64,000 nt of DNA, taken from NCBI RefSeq assembly GCF_003130795.1, contig NZ_CP029353.1:1441501-1505500 (forward strand). Reading direction: 5' to 3'. The notes under the pieces were generated by a model, which was not told the DNA's origin, did not search any database, and worked only from the letters and a program-made list of their open reading frames with translations. The number at the start of each line of letters is the position of its first letter. The stretch's first letter is position 1. The stretch comes from Azospirillum thermophilum. Lineage in GTDB: Bacteria; Pseudomonadota; Alphaproteobacteria; Azospirillales; Azospirillaceae. Below, piece by piece: positions 50,626 through 58,658 of the stretch. The position numbers were made by a program, and so were the translations under genes.

Positions 50626-52314
50626 ATGAACCACATCGCCCCCGGCGCGCACGCCGGCATCTACCGCTATGACTCCATCGACCGCCAGTTCGTCGGCGAG
50701 CGGGTGGAGCAGTTCCGCAAGCAGGTCGCCCGCCGCCTGTCCGGCGAGCTCACGGAGGAGGAGTTCAAGCCGCTGCGGCTGATGAACGGCCTCTACCTGC
50801 AGCTCCACGCCTACATGCTGCGCATCGCCGTTCCGTACGGCGTGCTGACCTCGCGCCAGCTCCGCAAGCTGGCGGAGATCGGGCGTCGCTACGACAAGGG
50901 CTACGGCCACTTCACCACCCGCCAGAACCTCCAGTTCAACTGGATCCGGCTGGAGGACACGCCGGATATCCTGGCGGAGCTGGCCGAGGTGGACATGCAC
51001 GCCCTGCAGACCAGCGGCAACTGCGTGCGCAACGTGACGACCGACCAGTTCGTCGGTGCCGCCCGGGACGAGGTGGTGGACGGCCGCGTCTATGCCGAGA
51101 TCCTGCGGCAGTGGACGACCCTGCACCCCGAATTCACCTACCTGCCCCGAAAGTTCAAGATCGCCATCTCCGGCGCCGACCATGATCGGGCCGCCGTGCG
51201 CATCCACGATGTCGGCGTGCTGGCGAAGCGCAACGAGGCGGGCGAGACCGGCTTCGCCTTCTATGTCGGCGGCGGCCTCGGCCGGTCGCCCTTCGTGGCG
51301 AAGCCGGTGCGCGAGTGGGTCGCCGAGGAGGACTTCGTCGCCTATCTCGAGGCCATCCTGCGCGTCTACAACCAGTACGGCCGGCGCGACAACATCTACA
51401 AGGCCCGCATCAAGATCCTGGTCCACGAGCTGGGCCTGGAGCGCTTCACCCGCGAGGTGGAGGAGGAATTCGCCCGGCTGCGCGGCCCCAAATACCGCCT
51501 CGCCCCGGAGATCGTCGCCGAGATCCGCCGGCACTTCGCCCCGCCGCCCTTCGAGGAGCTGCCCCCGGCGTCGGAGGCGCTGGAGCGCGCCAGGGCGGCC
51601 AACCCGGCCTTTGCCCGCTGGGTCGAGGTCAACGTGGCCGAGCACCGGGCGCCGGGCTACGCCATCGCCACCATCTCCCTGAAGCCGGCCGGCGGCATCC
51701 CCGGCGACGCGACGTCGGAGCAGATGGAGCTGGTCGCCGGCCTCGCCGACCGCTACAGCTTCGGGGAGCTGCGCGTCTCGCACGCCCAGAACCTCGTGCT
51801 GGCCCATGTGAAGCAGGACGACCTGTTCGACCTGTGGCAGGCGCTGGAGACGGCCGGGCTCGGCACCGCGAACGCCGGGCTGATCGGCGACATCATCGCC
51901 TGCCCCGGCCTGGACTATTGCGCGCTCGCCAACGCCCGGTCGATCCCGCTGGCCCAGGCGATCTCCGCCCGCTTCGCCGACCCGGAGCGTCAGCGCGCCA
52001 TCGGCGAGATGGGGATCAAGATCAGCGGCTGCATCAACGCCTGCGGCCACCACCATGTCGGCCACATCGGCATCCTGGGCGTCGACAAGAAGGGCACCGA
52101 ATTCTACCAGATCACGGTGGGCGGCGACCCGACCCTGACGACGGCCATCGGCGACATCCTCGGCCCGTCGCTGACCGAGGCGGAGACGGTCGACGCCATC
52201 GAGGCCATCGTGAACACCTATCTTGCCCGCCGCACCGAGGGCGAGCGCTTCCTCGACACGCTGAAGCGCATCGGGCACACCCCCTTCAAGGAGAGCGTCT
52301 ATGCCGCTGCTTAA
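50626..52314 (+). CDS. cysI: Siroheme sulfite (nitrite/sulfite) reductase, ferredoxin/NADPH class
   Basis: About 562 residues. Ferredoxin-like half domains (KPLRLMNGLYLQLHAYMLRIAVPYGVLTSRQLR) precede GHFTTRQNLQFNWI and LQTSGNCVRNVTTD. The siroheme/[4Fe-4S] motif is split as ACPGLDYCALANARS (C-x5-C) and SGCINACGHHHVGHIG (C-x3-C). It reduces sulfite to sulfide. Start choice: the ATG at 50626 has GGAAG upstream; an ATG at 50596 is possible. The operon context with cobA and cysH favours sulfite over nitrite. Confidence 0.92.
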   Translation: MNHIAPGAHAGIYRYDSIDRQFVGERVEQFRKQVARRLSGELTEEEFKPLRLMNGLYLQLHAYMLRIAVPYGVLTSRQLRKLAEIGRRYDKGYGHFTTRQNLQFNWIRLEDTPDILAELAEVDMHALQTSGNCVRNVTTDQFVGAARDEVVDGRVYAEILRQWTTLHPEFTYLPRKFKIAISGADHDRAAVRIHDVGVLAKRNEAGETGFAFYVGGGLGRSPFVAKPVREWVAEEDFVAYLEAILRVYNQYGRRDNIYKARIKILVHELGLERFTREVEEEFARLRGPKYRLAPEIVAEIRRHFAPPPFEELPPASEALERARAANPAFARWVEVNVAEHRAPGYAIATISLKPAGGIPGDATSEQMELVAGLADRYSFGELRVSHAQNLVLAHVKQDDLFDLWQALETAGLGTANAGLIGDIIACPGLDYCALANARSIPLAQAISARFADPERQRAIGEMGIKISGCINACGHHHVGHIGILGVDKKGTEFYQITVGGDPTLTTAIGDILGPSLTEAETVDAIEAIVNTYLARRTEGERFLDTLKRIGHTPFKESVYAAA

Positions 52315-52801
52315 GGACGGCCGCGTCGCGGAGGACGCCTGGATCTCCTCCGCCGACGACCAGCCGGTCGCCACCGACCGGCCGGTCATCATCAGCTTCG
52401 AGCGCTGGCAGGCCGAGCGGGCGAGCTTCGACGGCCGCAACGCGCCGCTCGGTATCCGCCTGAAGAGCGGCACGCTGGCCGGCGCCATCGCCGAGGACCT
52501 CGACCGCTTCGCCCTGGTGGCGATCGAGTTCCCGAAGTTCCGCGACGGCCGCGGCTTCTCCACCGCACGGGAACTGCGGGAGCGCTACGGCTACACCGGC
52601 GAGATCCGTGCGGTCGGCCATGTCATCCCCGACCAGTACCGCTTCCTGATCCGCACCGGCTTCACCTCCGCCGAGGCGCCGGAGGGGACCAACCCGGAGA
52701 GCTGGGCCAACGCGCTGAGCGAGATCTCCATCGCCTTCCAGCCCAGCCTGGACGAGACGCAGCCCCTGTCGCTGCTGCGCCGCCGGCTCGGCGCCGGCTG
52801 A
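52301..52801 (+). CDS. DUF934 protein, sulfite-reductase-associated
   Basis: A 166-residue protein: MPLLKDGRVAEDAW, ISFERWQAER, LGIRLKSG, FPKFRDGRGFSTARELRERYGYTGEIRAVGHVIPDQYRFLIRTGF. This is the DUF934 pattern, found almost always next to CysI-type reductases in proteobacteria that lack the CysJ flavoprotein. It is thought to be an accessory or electron-transfer adaptor, not proven. It overlaps the reductase gene by 14 bp and ends the operon at a terminator. Confidence 0.9.
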   Translation: MPLLKDGRVAEDAWISSADDQPVATDRPVIISFERWQAERASFDGRNAPLGIRLKSGTLAGAIAEDLDRFALVAIEFPKFRDGRGFSTARELRERYGYTGEIRAVGHVIPDQYRFLIRTGFTSAEAPEGTNPESWANALSEISIAFQPSLDETQPLSLLRRRLGAG

Positions 52802-52824
52802 TCCGCTTCATCCCGGCCAACGAA

Positions 52825-52863
52825 AAGCCCCTCTGCCGCAAGGAAGAGGGGCTTCTTCTTTTC
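52825..52863 (+). terminator. Rho-independent terminator of the sulfite-reductase operon
   Basis: A 10-bp stem, AAGCCCCTCT with AGAGGGGCTT, has a 10-base loop and a T-rich tail CTTCTTTTCC. It lies 24 bp after the DUF934 stop, between convergent genes. Confidence 0.8.
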
Positions 52864-52893
52864 CGTCCGACGTCCCTGCCGGGGGCGGTCCCG

Positions 52894-54003
52894 TCAGGCC
52901 ATGCGGGCCCGCAGGTCGCTGAAGCCGATCATGCGGCGGCTGTCCTCGTCGAAGAGGGCGAGGCGGACGGTCTTCAGGCTGTCCCACAGCGTCAGGCGGG
53001 GGGCGTTCCGCAGTTCCGGCACCGCCAGATGGCAGTCGCGCAGCCGGTAGTTCGGCACGCGGGACGCCAGATGATGGACGTGGTGGTAGCCGATGTAGCC
53101 GGTGATCCAGTGCAGCCAGCGCGGCAGGTCGTAGAAGCTGCAGCCCTCGATCGCCGCCTCGTGGAAGTCCCAGTCGCCCTGGCGGCGCCAGTAGACGCCC
53201 TCGAACTGGTGCTGGACGTAGAACATCCAGATGCCGACGGTGGCGCCGAACAGCACGACCGGCAGCCAGATCTTCAGCACCGCCCCGATGCCGAACAGCG
53301 CCATGAAGAGGGCGAGGCCGGCGCCGATCATGGCGTTGGTGGACAGGCAGCTTATCCAGGCCCGCAGGTCGCGGACCTGGCCGGCCAGCGGGACGCGGAA
53401 CTTGCAGAGGAAGAGGAAGCCCGGCCCGACGCCGAACAGCACCAGCGGATGGCGGTAGAGCCGGTAGCGCAGGCGCTGCCAGCGGCCGAGCGCCAGATAC
53501 TCCCGAACCGTCAGCGTGTCGATGTCGCCGAAGCCGCGCTTGTCCAGGTTGCCGGAGGTGGCGTGGTGGACGGCATGGTCGCGGCGCCACACCTCGTAGG
53601 GCGTGACGGTCAGGACGCCCAGCAGGCGCCCGACCCAGTCGTTCGCCCAGCCTTCCTTGAAGAAGGAGCCGTGGCCGCAGTCATGCTGCAGGATGAAGAC
53701 CCGCACCAGGAAGAAGCCGGCGGGCACGGCCAGCAGAAGGGTCAGCCAGTAGCCGACCTGATGCATCGCGAACGCCATCAGCGCCACCAGCCCGGCCAGC
53801 ACCAGCAGGGTCAGGGCAAGCTGGCCGAGGCTGCGGCTGGTGACCGGCGTCTTGTACTCCGCCAGCCGCTCCGCCCAGAAGCGGGCCCTGGCCTTGCGGT
53901 CCACCGGCGCGGGGCTGACGGGCGGCGTGGAGGTGTCGGGGGTGGCGTCGGTTCGAGCGAGATTGGCGCCGGACTGGTCGTGGGCGCGAAGGGCGACGGT
54001 CAT
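52894..54003 (-). CDS. Membrane fatty-acid desaturase
   Basis: A 369-residue polytopic protein with the three histidine boxes of di-iron desaturases: HDCGHGSF, HAVHH (in RRDHAVHHATSG) and HHVHH (in IGYHHVHHLASRVPNY). Hydrophobic helices lie around residues 60-105 and 210-255. A disordered Pro/Thr/Asp N-terminus of about 35 residues is present. It resembles the acyl-lipid delta-12/omega-type desaturases; regiospecificity cannot be read from sequence. It converges on the DUF934 gene and is downstream of the broken Hsp70-like gene. Confidence 0.9.
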   Translation of the reverse strand: MTVALRAHDQSGANLARTDATPDTSTPPVSPAPVDRKARARFWAERLAEYKTPVTSRSLGQLALTLLVLAGLVALMAFAMHQVGYWLTLLLAVPAGFFLVRVFILQHDCGHGSFFKEGWANDWVGRLLGVLTVTPYEVWRRDHAVHHATSGNLDKRGFGDIDTLTVREYLALGRWQRLRYRLYRHPLVLFGVGPGFLFLCKFRVPLAGQVRDLRAWISCLSTNAMIGAGLALFMALFGIGAVLKIWLPVVLFGATVGIWMFYVQHQFEGVYWRRQGDWDFHEAAIEGCSFYDLPRWLHWITGYIGYHHVHHLASRVPNYRLRDCHLAVPELRNAPRLTLWDSLKTVRLALFDEDSRRMIGFSDLRARMA

Positions 54004-54129
54004 TGCGACGAAGGTTCCGCGGCTCTGTGCTGCCTCGAGGGCACTAGGTACTATCCAATCTAGCCTAGTGCGGTCGCCAAAGCTTCCGGAAAATGGCCGC
54101 CTGGAACAATTCGCGACCTGTCCTTCCGG

Positions 54130-55403
54130 TCAGGCGGTGCCGTAGCGGCGCGTCGCCTCGACGGTCAGGCCTAGTCCGACCGAGCCGAAGATGTTCCCCT
54201 CGACCACCCGCGCCTGCGGAACCTCGGTCAGGATGGCGCCGCGGACCTGCGGGAGCAGGGTCGATCCGCCGGTCAGGAACACCGCGTCGATGTCCTACGG
54301 CTCGACGCCGGCCTCGGCGAGGCAGGCGCGCACCCGGCCGCCGATGCGGGCGGCGAGCGCCCGCGTCGCCTGGTCCAGCGTCGGCCCGTCGACGGCGAGG
54401 TCGAGGCTGCCGTCGCCCCAGTCCAGCGCCAGCCCGGTCTGCGGCTCGCCCGACAGCGCGATCTTGGTCCGCTCCACCTCCATCGCCAGGGCATGGCCGC
54501 GGCGATGCTCCACCACGCCGATCAGCCGCTCGATCTTCTCCGGCTCGGCCGAATCCCGCAGCAGCCGTTCAAGCTCGCCCATCGCCTTGGCGGTGTAGAG
54601 GAAGTTGATCTTCGACCAGGTGGCGAGATCGAGGAAGATCGTCTTGGGCGCCACCAGCCCGGCCCGCTTCAGCGCGCTGCCATGGCCCAGCATCGGCATG
54701 ACGGTGGCGAGGCTGAGGTCGCGGTCGAAGTCGGTGCCCCCGACCCGGATGCCGTCGTTGGCCAGGATGTCCTCGGTCCGGTCCGGCTTGCCGCGCCGCT
54801 CCGGCCCGATGCGGACGATGGAGAAGTCCGAGGTGCCGCCGCCGATGTCGGCGATCAGCGCCAGCTCCTCCCCGCCCACCTGCTGCTCGTAGTCGAGGGC
54901 CGCCGCGATCGGCTCGTACTGGAAGGACACGTCGCGGAAGCCGACCGAGCGGGCGATCCCGCGCAGCGTTTCCTCCGCCGCATGGTCGCCGGCCGGGTCG
55001 CCGTCCACGAAATGGACCGGGCGGCCGACCACCACGTCGCTCAGCGGCCCGTCGAGCGCCGCTTCCGCCCGCGCCTTCACCTGCTCCAGGAAGGTGGCGA
55101 TCACCGCGCGGAAGCTGATGCGGCCACGGCGCAGCGCGGTGTCCGCGTCGATCAGGTCGGTGCCGAGCATCGACTTGATGGAGCGCATCAGCCGCCCCTC
55201 CACCCGCCGGCGTAGGCGTCGATGGCCGCCTGCCCGATGGTCACGGCATCGGCCTCGAAATCGAAGAAGACCGCACTCGGCACCGTGCTGCGGGCGCCGT
55301 CCAGAGGCAGCAGGCGGAAGGCATCGGCATCCGGCCCCGCCACAGCTCCCCGCACTCCGAGAGTCGTGTTCGAGGTTCCGAAATCGAGACCGCAGACCGT
55401 CAT
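54130..55403 (-). pseudogene. Hsp70/DnaK-family (YegD-like) chaperone gene with a frameshift and an in-frame amber codon
   Basis: From the ATG at 55403 (GAGGG upstream) the sequence reads CGLDFGTSNTTLGV, the phosphate-1 loop of the actin-like ATPase. It shifts frame at the G3 run 55203-55205; one extra G restores AYAGGVEGRLMRSIKSMLGTDLID. It continues through VDGDPAGDHAAEETLRGIARSVGF, ALIADIGGGTSDFSIVR and GVGGTDFDRD-type motifs to a TAG at 54295-54297. Beyond it the same frame resumes with DIDAVFLTGGSTLLPQVR, the adenosine motif, and ends at TGA 54130. Repaired it would be about 424 residues, an ATPase domain without the DnaK lid. Confidence 0.85.
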
Positions 55404-55912
55404 GGCGAAGCCCTCACCCCAGCGCAAAGGCGCGACGCTATACAGACACCGGCGCGGGCGATCAAGCACGGAGCGGAGGGCGCATGGCACCCTTCCTCCC
55501 GGCACGGCCGTCCGGCTCCGGCCCGCCCCACCGCCGCGCCGCGGCGGGACGGGCGCAACCGGGCGGATTGTGCAGACACCGTTTCCCGCACAACGGGGCT
55601 GCCCGCCATATTATGGTTCCATAGCAAGGGTTTGCGCCGGTTCATTCGCCTGCGGCCGTTGTGCGTCGGCTGCACAATTCCGGGAGTCCGGGCACGTCCG
55701 GCCCCTTGGCGGACGCCAGGATAGGGCGTCGATTGAAACAATTCAAGAACGCGATAATAACGGCAACGCCCCAGCTTGTCCCGTGACTTGGCCGCCGGGG
55801 CCGCGCCGGCGCGCGGTGTCAAAGAATGGGTCCGTGGCGAAAATGATTGCTGCGGCGGACCCGCCTCCCCCATTTTGGCGGTGGTCGCTTTCTCCTTTCC
55901 GCATAGGCCGCC
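55404..55912. promoter_or_regulatory. 510-bp divergent intergenic region between Hsp70-like and FtsH-like genes
   Basis: No gene is evident. It contains two inverted pairs of TTGTGC/GCACAA (55568-55573 with 55588-55593; 55659-55664 with 55672-55677), an 11-bp palindrome CCATATTATGG (55606-55616), and an AT-rich stretch with TTGAAA (55733-55738) 16 bases before TAATAA, a possible promoter for the FtsH-like gene. All are pattern-based. Confidence 0.45.
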
Positions 55913-57691
55913 ATGCCGCAGATTCCCAAACGTCTTGTCGCCGCCGCCGCCGTGGTCGCCGGCCTTCTTACCGCTTGGATCGCCTTCGCGGCATGGTGGG
56001 ACTATGACGCCCGGCAGGCCGAGGAGCAGGCGACCTACAGCGTGCTGCTGGACAAGGCCACCCAGGGCGAGGTGGCGTCGATCACCTTCTCCGGCGGAGC
56101 CGCCCATGCCACGACGGCCGATGGCAAGCGGCTGCGCGCGCTGATGCCCGTCACCGACGAGGTGCTGAAGGAACTGCGCGCCCGCAAGGTCGCCATCACC
56201 TTCGAGGACTCGCCCGGCGGGCTGCTCGACCAGACGGTCGGGGTGCTGGAGAAGCTGGCTCCCTTCCTGATCCTCGGCCTGCTGGTCGCGGGGCTGGCGG
56301 TCAGCGGCGCCCCCTTCCTCGGCGGCGGGCGGGCGACCCGCATCCGGCCGCAGGATACCGGCACGGTCTTCGCCGATGTCGCCGGGGTGGACGAGGCGAA
56401 GGACGAGCTGCGCGAGACGGTGGAGTTCCTGCGCGACCCGCGCCGCTTCGCCATGGCCGGCGCGCGGGTGCCGAAGGGCATCCTGCTGGTTGGCCCGCCC
56501 GGCACCGGCAAGACCATGCTGGCGAAGGCCGCCGCGGGCGAAGCCGGCGTGCCGTTCTTCGCCGCCTCCGGCTCCGACTTCGTCGAGATGTTCGTCGGGC
56601 TGGGGGCGGCCCGCGTGCGCAGCCTGTTCCGCACCGCCCGCGCCAACGCGCCCTGCCTGCTGTTCATCGACGAGATCGACGCGCTGGCCGGCAAGCGCGG
56701 GGAATCCAACTCCCACTCCGAGCGCGAGCAGACGCTGAACCAGCTCCTGGTCGAGATGGACGGCATCGTCGAGGGCGGCGACGTGGTGGTGATCGCCGCG
56801 ACCAACCGGGCCGAGATGCTGGACCCGGCGGTGACCCGCCCCGGCCGCTTCGACCGGCACATCCATGTCGCCCTGCCCGACGTGTCGGGGCGCGAGGCGA
56901 TCCTGGAGGTCCATGCCGGACGGCTGAAGCTGGCGCCGGATGTCTGCATCCGCACGGTGGCGCGCGGCACGCCGGGCTTTTCCGGTGCCGAGCTCGCCAA
57001 CCTGACCAACGAGGCGGCGCTGTCGGCGGCGCGCAACGGCCGCGTCACCGTCACCTCGGCCGACTTCGAATCGGCCAAGGACCGCGTGCTGATGGGGACG
57101 GAGCGGCGCAGCCTTGCCCTGTCCGACCACGAGCGGCGGCTGACCGCCTGCCACGAGGCCGGCCACGCGCTGGTCTCGCTGCTCTGCCCGGAGGCCGACC
57201 CGATCCACAAGGCGACGATCATCCCGCGCGGCCGGGCGCTGGGCATGGTGGTCCGGCTGCCGGAGGGCGACCGCGTCTCCGTCTCCCGCGCCAAGCTGAT
57301 GGCCGACATCGCCGTCGCCATGGCCGGCCGCGCCGCCGAGGAGCTGGTGTTCGGGCAGGATGCCGTGACGACCGGGGCGGAGGCCGACTTCCGCGCCGCC
57401 ACCGACCTCGCCCGCCGCATGGTCACCGCCTGGGGCATGAGCGACACCATCGGCTTCGTCGCCCATGCCGGCGGCGAATCCGGCCCGCTGCGCTCCGAAC
57501 GCACCGCCTGGCACATCGACGAGGAGATCCGCCGCATCACCGACGAGGGGATGGAGCGCGCGCGCCAACTGCTGTCCGGCAACCGCGCGGCGCTCGACCG
57601 CATCGCCCGGGCGCTGCTGGAGCAGGAGACGCTGACCGGCGACGAGATCGGCCTGCTCGCCCATCCGGAACGCGCGACGGAGGCCGCCTGA
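55913..57691 (+). CDS. FtsH-like AAA+ zinc metalloprotease (short accessory paralog)
   Basis: A 592-residue membrane protease. Transmembrane helix 1 is at about residues 8-28 and helix 2 at about 115-135. The AAA+ domain has Walker A GPPGTGKT, the pore loop FVEMFVG, Walker B LLFIDEIDAL and the SRH region ATNRAEMLDPAVTRPGRFDR. The zinc site is HEAGH with the third ligand Asp in TGAEADFRAATDLARRMV. It is shorter than typical housekeeping FtsH and lacks its C-terminal tail, so it is probably a second, specialised copy. The neighbouring Hsp70-like gene suggests protein quality control. Confidence 0.88.
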   Translation: MPQIPKRLVAAAAVVAGLLTAWIAFAAWWDYDARQAEEQATYSVLLDKATQGEVASITFSGGAAHATTADGKRLRALMPVTDEVLKELRARKVAITFEDSPGGLLDQTVGVLEKLAPFLILGLLVAGLAVSGAPFLGGGRATRIRPQDTGTVFADVAGVDEAKDELRETVEFLRDPRRFAMAGARVPKGILLVGPPGTGKTMLAKAAAGEAGVPFFAASGSDFVEMFVGLGAARVRSLFRTARANAPCLLFIDEIDALAGKRGESNSHSEREQTLNQLLVEMDGIVEGGDVVVIAATNRAEMLDPAVTRPGRFDRHIHVALPDVSGREAILEVHAGRLKLAPDVCIRTVARGTPGFSGAELANLTNEAALSAARNGRVTVTSADFESAKDRVLMGTERRSLALSDHERRLTACHEAGHALVSLLCPEADPIHKATIIPRGRALGMVVRLPEGDRVSVSRAKLMADIAVAMAGRAAEELVFGQDAVTTGAEADFRAATDLARRMVTAWGMSDTIGFVAHAGGESGPLRSERTAWHIDEEIRRITDEGMERARQLLSGNRAALDRIARALLEQETLTGDEIGLLAHPERATEAA

Positions 57692-57866
57692 GGCGGCCCC
57701 CTTCCGGCCGGCTTTCCGGCCGCCGGCCGGTCATAGGCCTGCTGGTATTACTATACCGTCAGCATAATCCATTGTCAGAAAACCCAAATTACTACGATAC
57801 GCCACAAAGATTGCTCAATTGCGCATACAGGGGTAAGCTCAGCAGGTAAGGTTCGGACAGCGGGAA

Positions 57867-58658
57867 ATGAAGAGTATGGCCGGAACGCCGAACAGAACGA
57901 GTCGACGGGGCCTGCTTGCCCTTTTCTTCTCCTTGGCGACATGCCTTCCGCTTCCCCTTCCCGCTTCGGCTGCCACGCTCGTCCGCGTCGGCGCCTATGA
58001 ATTCCCCCCCTACCTGTCCGAGAATCGCGAGGGGCTGACCCCCGGCCTGCTCTCCCTGCTGAACGCCGTGCAGTCGGACTACCGGTTCGAACTGGTCGTC
58101 ACCTCGCCGCAGCGGCGCTATGACGACCTGACGCAGGGCCGGTTCGACATGATGGCGTTCGAGAGCATCGCCTGGGGCTGGCAGGACCGGCCGGTGGAGG
58201 CGAGCCGGGTATTCTTCCGCGACGCCGAGGTGTTCGTCGCCAAGGCCGGACCGGGCGTGGACCAGTCGGTCTTCGACCGGCTGGAGGGCAAGTCGATCCT
58301 CGGCCGGCTCGGCTACCATTATGCCTTCGCCGGATTCGAGGCGGATCCGAAACTGCTCGAATCGCGCTACAACACCCGCGTCACGGTCACGCATGAGGGC
58401 AATGTGCGCAGCGTCGCCGCCGGGCGGGCGACGCTTGCCATCGTCACCCGGTCCTTCCTGACCCGCTTCCTGCACGACAACCCGGATCTGGCCGGCAAGC
58501 TGCTGGTGTCGGAGCGGCCGGACCAGGTCTACGAGCATACGGTGCTGGTCCGCCGCGGCGCGCCGGTCGACGTCGCCTGGGTGAACGGCATGCTCGACCG
58601 GCTGGAGGCCGACGGGCGGCTCGCCGCGCTGTGGCAACGGTACGGGGTGGTGCCATGA
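57867..58658 (+). CDS. Periplasmic solute-binding protein (SBP family 3-like), coupled to a SiaA-like phosphatase
   Basis: A 263-residue protein. The signal region contains SRRGLLALFFSLATCLPLPLPASA. The mature start LVRVGAYEFPPYLSENREGLTPGLLSLLNAV is the type-3 solute-binding fold, and it ends WVNGMLDRLEADGRLAALWQRYG, typical of that family. Its stop overlaps the ATG of the PP2C phosphatase (ATGA). No ABC permease or ATPase is nearby, so it more likely senses a small molecule for the phosphatase than feeds a transporter. The start could also be the ATG at 57876. Confidence 0.8.
   Translation: MKSMAGTPNRTSRRGLLALFFSLATCLPLPLPASAATLVRVGAYEFPPYLSENREGLTPGLLSLLNAVQSDYRFELVVTSPQRRYDDLTQGRFDMMAFESIAWGWQDRPVEASRVFFRDAEVFVAKAGPGVDQSVFDRLEGKSILGRLGYHYAFAGFEADPKLLESRYNTRVTVTHEGNVRSVAAGRATLAIVTRSFLTRFLHDNPDLAGKLLVSERPDQVYEHTVLVRRGAPVDVAWVNGMLDRLEADGRLAALWQRYGVVP

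Noticed and set aside
55400..57664. A 754-codon open frame antisense to the FtsH-like gene
   Set aside because: The plus strand encodes a complete, motif-rich protease; the antisense frame is low-complexity and lacks a ribosome site.
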